Shown here in pieces: positions 57,962-64,000 of a stretch of 64,000 bases of DNA. Every line of letters begins with the position of its first letter. Position 1 is the first letter of the stretch. The translations under genes and the position numbers were made by a program. The notes beneath the pieces are model-generated. The model saw only the letters and a list, made by a program, of their open reading frames with translations, had not been told where the DNA came from and made no database searches. The stretch covers positions 124,001 to 188,000 of the forward strand of contig NZ_MWLQ01000018.1 of NCBI RefSeq assembly GCF_010634855.1, written 5' to 3'. This DNA is from Microbacterium sp. B35-30. GTDB lineage: Bacteria > Actinomycetota > Actinomycetes > Actinomycetales > Microbacteriaceae.

Positions 57962-60900
57962 ATGCGATACATCGAGGACGAAGGCCGGATCGTCTGGAGC
58001 GCCAGCGATCTCAAGGCGGCCGCAGAATGCGAATTCGCCTGGCTGCGTGCGATCGACGCGCGACTGGGGCGCGTCGCGGCGGTCGAAGAGCCCGAAGACC
58101 TCACCCTCGAGCGCGCGGGGCGCCTCGGCACCGTGCATGAGCGCAACGTGCTCGCCGACTACGTCGCGCGGTACGGCGACCGGGTGGCACAGATCCCCGA
58201 GGTGAGATCGTCGGATGCCGCCGCCCTGGCCGATGCGGTCGCGCGAACGAACGCGGCACTCGCCTCGGACGCAGAGGTCGTCTACCAGGCGGCGTTCTCG
58301 ACCGACTCGTTCGTGGGCTTCGCGGACTTCCTCGTCCGCGACCCTTCGACAGGCTCAGGGACCGCAGCGCCGGGGTCCGCGGGGTCTGCGGATGCCGGCA
58401 GACCGTGGATCGTGCAGGACACGAAGCTCGCACGCCACGCCCGCGTCACCGCACTCATGCAGCTCGCGGCCTACGTCGACCAGCTCGACCGGCTGGGTGT
58501 GCCCCGCTCTCACCGTGTGCAGCTGCTCCTCGGTGACGGCAGCGTCAGCGAGCACGAGGTCGACGATCTCCTTCCGGTCTTCCGGCTGCGGCGCGAGCGG
58601 CTGGCCGCGCTGATCGCCGACCGGCGCCTCGAGTCGGGCGCCGCGGGCGAGCCGATCGCATGGGGCGACCCGCGCGGCGAGCTCGGCGTCGTCGCGTGCG
58701 GGCGCTGTGCGACGTGCGATGCGGAGGTCGTGGCATCCCGTGATCTGCTCCTCGTGGCCGGCATGCGACCGGTGCAGCGCGAGCGGCTGCGAGCCGCCGG
58801 CATCGACACGATCGAGCAGCTCGCACAGGCGCCTGCGGGACCCGTGGGGATGAACCCCGATGTCTTCACCTCGCTGCGCACGCAGGCCCGCCTGCAGCTC
58901 GAGAGCCCGGCGGGCACACCGCCGCTCGTGGCCGCGAAGCCCCCCGCCGCCCGGCACGCGGTGACCGTCGACGCGGCGATCGCGCCCGACGGCACCGCGG
59001 TGGTCGAGGGCGTCGGTGCGCACACTGCCGTCGCCGACGGCAGTCTCGCGGTGCTCCTCGCCGAGGCGTCGCCGCCGATCGAGGCGCCGCCGATTCCCGT
59101 GTTCGAGGTCGTGGCGCCGCAGGCGCTGGGTGCACTGCCCCGACCCGATCACGGCGATATGTTCTTCGACTTCGAGGGCGACCCGCTGCACACCGAGCCG
59201 CCGGTGCCGGGCGAGCCGACGCAGTGGGGCATCGACTACCTCTTCGGCTGGGTCGACACGCGCGAGCAGTACACGGCGCTGTGGGCGCACTCCTTCGGCG
59301 ACGAGAAGCGCGCGCTCGAGACGTTCCTGGACATCGTGAACCTGCGACGGCAGCAGTTTCCGGGGATGCACATCTACCACTACGCGCCATACGAGCCCTC
59401 GCATCTGCTCGCGATGGCGGCACGGCACGGGGTGCGCGAGGCCGACGTCGACCGGCTGCTGCGCGACGGCGTGTTCGTCGACCTGTACCCGATCGTGCGC
59501 CGCGCGCTGCGCGTCGGATCGCGCTCGTACTCGATCAAGAAGCTCGAGCCGCTCTACATGGGCGACGAGGTGCGCACGAGCGACGTGCAGAAGGGCGACG
59601 ACTCGATCGTGCGCTACGTCGAGGCCCGGGCCCTCGAGGCCGACGGTGCCACGGCCGAGGCGGCGCTCGTGCTCGACGACCTCGCCGACTACAACCGCTA
59701 TGACTGCGTGTCGACGCGGCGCCTGCGCGACTGGCTCGTCGATCGTGCCCGCGAAGCCGCCCTCGTGCCCTCGCCGAACCCCGAGCCCGACGAGCGCGCC
59801 TACGAACCGTCGGCCCGCGCGACCGTCCTCGACGCCCTGGCACTGCAGCACCCGGAAGACTCGGTGCCCGCGCGAACGTTGCGGCTGGGTGCGGCCGCGA
59901 TCGACTACTACCCGCGAGAGGCGAAGTCGTTCTGGGCGACCCACTTCCTGCGTCTGCGCGAGCCGGTCTCGCTCTGGGACGAGACACGCGACGTGGTGAC
60001 GATCGATCCGGCGCGCAGCCGCGTCCGCGAGGACTGGCACTTCCTCGAGAGCGGCAGAGGCGGTGAGCGCCGCGTCGTCGAACTGCGCGGTGACCTCGCA
60101 CCCGGCACCCGCCTCAGCGAAGGGACGAACCCGTTCGCGCTGTACGAGCTGCCGGCGCCCTACGAATTCGATGCGTCGCCCCGATGGATTCACTCCTACC
60201 GTTCGGTCACCGTGCTCGAGGTGCTCGACGACGGCGCCGTGATCGAAGAGACAGCGGTCAACGGTGAAACCTGGGAGCGGCTGCCTCTGGCGCTCACGCC
60301 GCAGGCGCCGCCCGCGGCGGGCAACCAGCAGGCGGCCATCGACGCGTGGGCGGATGCCGTCATCGACGCGGCGCCGGAGCTTCCGGCCGACCCGGCCACC
60401 GACATCCTGTGCCGCCGCCCTCCCCGCCTGCTCCATCCCGCCCTTCCGGCGGCGGGAGCAGCGGGATCGGCGGGCAGCACGCTGCCCGTGGCCGGGGACG
60501 ACGCCGTCGAGGCCATCGCCCGCGCGGTGCGGGCGCTCGACCGCAGCTACCTGGCCGTGCAGGGCCCTCCGGGCACGGGCAAGACCTATGTCGGCTCCCA
60601 CGTGATCGCCCGGCTCGTGCGGGATCACGGTTACAAGGTCGGCGTCGTCGCGCAGGGCCACGCGACGATCGAGCACCTCCTCGAGCGCGTGATCGCCGCG
60701 GGGGTTCCCGCGTCGCAGGTGGGCAAGGCCCCGAAGGACCCGTCGGCCGCCCACGCGTTCACGGTGCTGCCCAAGAACGGCGTCGCGGCGTTCACGGCCG
60801 AGCACGAGGCATCCGGATTCGTCATCGGCGGCACCGCGTGGGACTTCAGCCATGAGGGCCGCGTCCCGCGTGGCAGCCTCGACCTGCTCGTCGTCGACGA

Positions 60901-61717
60901 GGCCGGGCAGTTCTCGCTCGCCTCGACCATCGCCGTGTCGCTCGCCGCACCGCGTCTGCTGCTGCTCGGCGACCCCCAGCAGCTGCCGCAGGTGAGCCAG
61001 GGCACCCACCCCGCCCCCGTCGACACCTCGGCGCTCGGCTGGGTCATGGACGGCGCCGACGTCATCCCGCCCGAGTACGGATACTTCCTCGCAGAGACCC
61101 GGCGGATGCGACCCGAGGTCGCCGCGCCGGTGTCGACGCTCTCGTACCGCGGCGAGCTCGCCGCACACCCGTCGACGGCGCTGCGCCGGCTCGACGGCAT
61201 CCGTCCCGGGCTCGTCCCGATCGCGCTGCGCCATCACGGCAACGCGACCCAGTCGCTCGAAGAAGCGGCCGAGGTCGCGCGGCTGGTGACCGATCTGATC
61301 GGCCGCGAATGGACGGATGCCGCAACGAACGACAGCGACGGCGCCTCCGTCGCGCTGCCGCCGCGGCCGCTGGAGCAGTGCGACCTCATCGTCGTCACTC
61401 CCTACAACGCCCAGCAGGTGGCGGTCGAGGCGGCTCTCGCCGCCGCAGGGTTCCCCGACGTCCCCGTCGGCACCGTCGACAAGTTCCAGGGCAAGGAGGC
61501 GGCTGTCGCGATCGTGTCGCTGGCAGCATCGAGCGGCCGCGACGCACCGCGGGGGCTCGAGTTCCTGCTGCTGCGCAACCGCCTGAACGTCGCGATCTCG
61601 CGCGCCATGCACACCGCGTTCCTGGTCTACTCGCCGGGGCTCCTCGACGACCTGCCGTACACCCCGGAGGGGGTGGCCCGGCTCAGCGGGTTCGCGCGGC
61701 TCGTCGGTCGCGGCTGA
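57962..61717 (+). CDS. TM0106-type RecB-like nuclease fused to a superfamily 1 helicase
   Basis: A 1251-residue protein. The N-terminal half (about 1-330) is a RecB-family nuclease-like domain with a Cys pair CGRCATCD typical of the iron-sulfur RecB/Cas4 group. A RNase H-like exonuclease domain follows (about 395-600: DMFFDFEGDPLHTEP, MHIYHYAPYEPSHLL, YDCVSTRRLRDWL). The C-terminal half (about 855-1251) is an AAA_11/12 helicase with Walker A QGPPGTGKTYVGS (about 866-878), Walker B LLVVDEAGQFSL, LGDPQQLPQV and VGTVDKFQGKEAAVAIVS. A DNA or RNA end-processing role is likely but not established for the family. AAGGGGAG precedes the ATG. A short repeated 22-mer lies inside the gene. Confidence 0.85.
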   Translation: MRYIEDEGRIVWSASDLKAAAECEFAWLRAIDARLGRVAAVEEPEDLTLERAGRLGTVHERNVLADYVARYGDRVAQIPEVRSSDAAALADAVARTNAALASDAEVVYQAAFSTDSFVGFADFLVRDPSTGSGTAAPGSAGSADAGRPWIVQDTKLARHARVTALMQLAAYVDQLDRLGVPRSHRVQLLLGDGSVSEHEVDDLLPVFRLRRERLAALIADRRLESGAAGEPIAWGDPRGELGVVACGRCATCDAEVVASRDLLLVAGMRPVQRERLRAAGIDTIEQLAQAPAGPVGMNPDVFTSLRTQARLQLESPAGTPPLVAAKPPAARHAVTVDAAIAPDGTAVVEGVGAHTAVADGSLAVLLAEASPPIEAPPIPVFEVVAPQALGALPRPDHGDMFFDFEGDPLHTEPPVPGEPTQWGIDYLFGWVDTREQYTALWAHSFGDEKRALETFLDIVNLRRQQFPGMHIYHYAPYEPSHLLAMAARHGVREADVDRLLRDGVFVDLYPIVRRALRVGSRSYSIKKLEPLYMGDEVRTSDVQKGDDSIVRYVEARALEADGATAEAALVLDDLADYNRYDCVSTRRLRDWLVDRAREAALVPSPNPEPDERAYEPSARATVLDALALQHPEDSVPARTLRLGAAAIDYYPREAKSFWATHFLRLREPVSLWDETRDVVTIDPARSRVREDWHFLESGRGGERRVVELRGDLAPGTRLSEGTNPFALYELPAPYEFDASPRWIHSYRSVTVLEVLDDGAVIEETAVNGETWERLPLALTPQAPPAAGNQQAAIDAWADAVIDAAPELPADPATDILCRRPPRLLHPALPAAGAAGSAGSTLPVAGDDAVEAIARAVRALDRSYLAVQGPPGTGKTYVGSHVIARLVRDHGYKVGVVAQGHATIEHLLERVIAAGVPASQVGKAPKDPSAAHAFTVLPKNGVAAFTAEHEASGFVIGGTAWDFSHEGRVPRGSLDLLVVDEAGQFSLASTIAVSLAAPRLLLLGDPQQLPQVSQGTHPAPVDTSALGWVMDGADVIPPEYGYFLAETRRMRPEVAAPVSTLSYRGELAAHPSTALRRLDGIRPGLVPIALRHHGNATQSLEEAAEVARLVTDLIGREWTDAATNDSDGASVALPPRPLEQCDLIVVTPYNAQQVAVEAALAAAGFPDVPVGTVDKFQGKEAAVAIVSLAASSGRDAPRGLEFLLLRNRLNVAISRAMHTAFLVYSPGLLDDLPYTPEGVARLSGFARLVGRG
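58342..58363. repeat. REP-like 22-mer inside a coding region
   Basis: The 22 bp CCCTTCGACAGGCTCAGGGA plus CC form a short imperfect palindrome known to me as a very common interspersed repeat in actinobacterial genomes. Here it sits in frame and encodes PSTGSGT at the start of a Gly/Ser/Ala linker in the nuclease domain. Confidence 0.55.
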
Positions 61718-61808
61718 GCGCCGCGTAGACTCGCGCACACGTCGCACACGACAGCCCGAGCCTCTCCCGCGGGCCACCGCGAGAGACGCCGCCCGAACAG
61801 GAGCCCGC

Positions 61809-62129
61809 ATGGCCGACGACTCAGCGCAGCAGTTCGAGATCGACCTCCCGCCCGAGCTCATCGGCGGCGCCTATGCCGACTTCGCGAACGTCTGGCACAC
61901 GCCGACGGTGTTCGTGATGGACTTCCTGACCCTCGCGCAGCCGCCGCGGGAGCAGGTCGACGCCGAGACCGGCCAGCGTCACACCGTGGTGCCGGCCCGT
62001 GTGGTCAGCCGCATCCGGATCCCGCCCGACCAGGTATTCGAGCTCGCCAAGGCGCTCACCCAGCAGCTCGAGTTCTGGGAACGCGAGACGGGCCGCCGCA
62101 ATCCGCAGGAGCCGCCGCTGGGCGACTGA
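61809..62129 (+). CDS. DUF3467 family protein
   Basis: A 106-residue protein. FEIDLPPELIGGAYADFANVWHTPTVFVMDFLTLAQPP followed by RVVSRIRIPPDQVFELAKALTQQLEFWERETG covers the whole DUF3467 family pattern. Function unknown; related archaeal and bacterial proteins are small and beta-rich. Weak GAGCCCGC ribosome site; TAGACT at 61724 may be its -10 box. It stands alone. Confidence 0.85.
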   Translation: MADDSAQQFEIDLPPELIGGAYADFANVWHTPTVFVMDFLTLAQPPREQVDAETGQRHTVVPARVVSRIRIPPDQVFELAKALTQQLEFWERETGRRNPQEPPLGD

Positions 62130-62354
62130 GCCCTCCGCAGCTTCGTTCCCTCGCGGGGTAGTCCGCTGCCCCCGGCATGTCAACCCCTTTGGGGTGCGGA
62201 TCCGGCCCACGTAACCTTGCCACGCGCCAGAGGGCGCAGAGGCGCGGCATCCGTTCGGCGAGGGGCGGATGTCGCGCCGTATTGCGCGCCGGCGGTGCAC
62301 CGCGCGCCGTATCATCGCAGACCCTTCCTCCTCTGTCAGACGGAGGGGGAAGCC

Positions 62355-62912
62355 ATGGCAACGATCGATCAGTCGCACACGACGACTGCGACCGACTCCG
62401 AACGCACCGCGACGCCTCCGGAAGCGGACGGCCGGCCGCGGCGCCGGACGCTGGTGTTCTGGATCGCCCGGTACCTTCCGGCCGAGGTGGCGGGCACCGC
62501 TGCGATGGTGTTCGGCGGCCTGCTCGCGTCGGTGTGGACCACCGCGACCCCGCTCATCGCCCTCGCGGCGCTCGTCGGCGAGATCGTCGGCTTCTACGCC
62601 GTCCTGGCCGTCACCATCTACCTCGAGCAGGTGCCGGTCACCGCCACCCGTCGCCGCGCTCTCGGGCGAACCGGCGTGCTGCTGGTCGCCGAGTTCGGCG
62701 CAGCCGAGCTCCTGGACACGGTCCTGGTTCGACCGGCGGCGCTCATGCTCGGCATCTGGCTCGTTCCCGATCCGGTCTGGGGGATGCTGCTCGGCAAGGT
62801 CGCCGCCGACATCGTGTTCTATGCCGTGGCGGCCGGGGCGTTCACGGTCACCGCACGCACCGGGCTGCGCGACGGACGTCGCACTGGCCGGGCCGCAGGG
62901 GTGCTGACATGA
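62355..62912 (+). CDS. Membrane protein linked to a PLP decarboxylase
   Basis: A 185-residue protein. A polar Thr/Asp/Glu-rich N-terminus (about 1-35) is followed by four to five membrane helices (FWIARYLPAEVAGTAAMVFGGLLASVW, IALAALVGEIVGFYAVLAVTIYL, and two more after residue 115) and a basic tail. Family not recognised. GGAGGGGGA lies 7 nt before the ATG. Its stop overlaps the start of the decarboxylase gene by 4 nt (ATGA), so they are expressed together. It may be an export or anchoring partner for the amine produced; that is inference. Confidence 0.7.
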   Translation: MATIDQSHTTTATDSERTATPPEADGRPRRRTLVFWIARYLPAEVAGTAAMVFGGLLASVWTTATPLIALAALVGEIVGFYAVLAVTIYLEQVPVTATRRRALGRTGVLLVAEFGAAELLDTVLVRPAALMLGIWLVPDPVWGMLLGKVAADIVFYAVAAGAFTVTARTGLRDGRRTGRAAGVLT

Positions 62913-64000
62913 ACCTTTCCGCGGTGCGGCGTGAGCCGCGTACGACGCCCGCCTTCGGCGATCGACGGCGGGCCGAGGCATCCGCTCTCCTGTCGTCGGT
63001 GGCCGCCCGCGCCGCGGTCGCCCGGCACGGCACGCCTCTTCTGCTGCTCGAGCCGGATCGGGTCCGCCGCCAGTATCGGCGGCTGCGCGAGGCTCTTCCG
63101 TTCGTCGGGTTCCACTACGCGGTGAAGGCGCTCGCGCACGACGCCGTGCTCGACGTGCTCGACGACGCCGGATGCGGGTTCGACGTCGCCACCGGCGAGG
63201 AGCTCGCGATGCTGACCCGCCGCGGCGTCGACACGTCGCGGATCATCCACACGCATCCGATCAAGAAGCCCGCTGAGATCGCTGAGGCGCTCGCCGCCGG
63301 AGTGCGCACGTTCGTGGTCGACAACGCCGTCGAGATCGACAAGTTCCGTGGCGCGCCGGCTGACACGCGGCTGCTGGTGCGGCTGGCGTACCGCAGTCCG
63401 CACGCGAAGAGCGACCTCTCGACGAAGTTCGGCGTCGGACCCTTCGAGGCCGCCCGCCTGGTCGAGAACGCGCTCGCCGCCGGCGTGGCCGTGGCCGGAT
63501 TCAGCTATCACGTCGGCAGCCAGCTCGACGATCCGGGCCGGTTCGCATCCGCTGCTGCCGACACGCTGGAGCTCATGGGAATCCTGGAGCGGCGCTGCAA
63601 CGTGCAGTTCGACACGCTCGACATCGGCGGAGGATTCCCCGCTTCGTACGACGCAGAGTCAGCCGCCGTCGACGACATCGCCGCGGTGCTGCGGCCGGTG
63701 CTCGCCCCGCACGCGCGCCGGCTCGACATCATCGCCGAGCCCGGCCGGGTGATGGTGGCCGACGCGATGACGCTCGTGACGAGCGTGGTGGGCATCGCCG
63801 AGCGGGGCGACGGACGGTGGTACTACCTGGATGACGGCCTCTACGGCTCGTACTCGAACGTGCTCACCGAAGACGTGCATCCGCTGGTGTTCGCGGCGCG
63901 CGACCTGACCAGCACCGATCCCTGGACGGGCCGGCTCTCCGCCGGCGCACACGCCGGCGACCACCGCTGGGCGACGCTCGCCGGACCGACCTGCGACTCG
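62909..64000 (+). CDS. Fold-III PLP decarboxylase (ornithine decarboxylase-like), cut by window end
   Basis: Open for 364 codons to the window edge. The alanine-racemase-fold barrel has PLP Lys73 in FHYAVKAL, FDVATGEEL, His201 in SYHVGSQL, the phosphate loop GGGFP (about 240-244) and EPGR (277-280). The catalytic Cys362 is in GPTCDS near the end. These are the marks of the ornithine/lysine/diaminopimelate decarboxylase group; lack of the lysA-specific N-terminal extension and the HTHPIKK segment (about 114-120) favour ornithine/lysine decarboxylase, making putrescine or cadaverine. The start overlaps the membrane-protein gene. Confidence 0.9.
   Translation, partial: MNLSAVRREPRTTPAFGDRRRAEASALLSSVAARAAVARHGTPLLLLEPDRVRRQYRRLREALPFVGFHYAVKALAHDAVLDVLDDAGCGFDVATGEELAMLTRRGVDTSRIIHTHPIKKPAEIAEALAAGVRTFVVDNAVEIDKFRGAPADTRLLVRLAYRSPHAKSDLSTKFGVGPFEAARLVENALAAGVAVAGFSYHVGSQLDDPGRFASAAADTLELMGILERRCNVQFDTLDIGGGFPASYDAESAAVDDIAAVLRPVLAPHARRLDIIAEPGRVMVADAMTLVTSVVGIAERGDGRWYYLDDGLYGSYSNVLTEDVHPLVFAARDLTSTDPWTGRLSAGAHAGDHRWATLAGPTCDS

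Noticed and set aside
57962..61717. Cas4-like or defence-island gene
   Set aside because: The RecB-type Cys module suggested Cas4, but the full domain set fits the chromosomal TM0106-type nuclease/helicase family and neighbours are housekeeping genes.
62130..62354. Riboswitch before the membrane protein/decarboxylase pair
   Set aside because: There is a small hairpin (ACCCC...GGGGT) and a TATCAT box near 62310, but no conserved riboswitch pattern could be recognised in this 225-bp region.

Overview
The window is high-GC DNA (about 70%) from an actinobacterium, most probably a member of the Microbacteriaceae close to Microbacterium. This rests on the protein families present, the dense leaderless promoters, the strong use of C/G third positions, and the very frequent word GGATGCCG/CGGCATCC. 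It reads as ordinary chromosome. I see no insertion sequence, prophage, CRISPR array, rRNA or tRNA. The placement is inference from style, not from a database match.

Layout, left to right. 1-3.1 kb: the 5' part of a LytS-type sensor kinase diverges from a DUF485 plus sodium:solute (acetate-type) symporter pair, with LytTR-like direct repeats between them. 3.1-9.0 kb: terminators and a possible small RNA, a YdeI-like protein, a decayed GH74 fragment, a secreted DUF5060/DUF4038 glycosidase and a secreted GH74 enzyme with two C-terminal CBM5/12-like modules behind a LacI-type operator. 9.1-17.6 kb: DUF899 protein, DUF4232 membrane protein, a transglycosylase-like secreted protein, pgi, a HAD phosphatase, HNH nuclease plus GNAT, and a divergent SDR/TetR pair with a nested operator. 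17.6-27.4 kb: lipase-like hydrolase, TetR and MFS efflux pair, a cluster of C45 Ntn-hydrolase, amidase and agmatine deiminase opposite a TetR/phosphotransferase/M23 operon, and a tiny acidic protein.

27.5-33.4 kb: an aldo/keto reductase, two tandem NmrA-like oxidoreductases divergent from an ECF41/SigJ-type sigma factor (the typical ECF41 neighbourhood), and an S9 peptidase. 33.5-38.2 kb: a complete iron-siderophore uptake operon (binding lipoprotein, two FecCD permeases, ATPase, siderophore-interacting reductase) behind a DtxR/IdeR box. 38.2-46.3 kb: small proteins, a second aldo/keto reductase, a VOC protein, a 3-methyladenine glycosylase, an OmpR-type winged-helix protein lacking a receiver domain and preceded by a leaderless Cys/Met-rich 33-codon ORF, then small acidic and membrane proteins and an alpha/beta hydrolase. 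46.4-50.7 kb: sbcD-sbcC. 50.7-64 kb: an MTA/SAH-nucleosidase-like gene, a DHA2-type MFS pump, a lipase-maturation-factor-like membrane protein, a degenerate phosphopantetheinyl-transferase-like protein, nadE, a large RecB-nuclease/helicase fusion, a DUF3467 protein, and a membrane protein overlapping a fold-III PLP decarboxylase cut by the window end.

Regulatory texture is the most interesting part. At least a dozen genes have a TANNNT -10 box 5 to 7 nt before the start codon (leaderless). Many gene ends carry long hairpins of 18 to 30 bp arms. There are three separate tandem or direct repeat loci, one 19-mer found three times in front of two unlinked transcription units, and several clear palindromic operators. 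All gene functions are assigned by reading motifs; no search was run.
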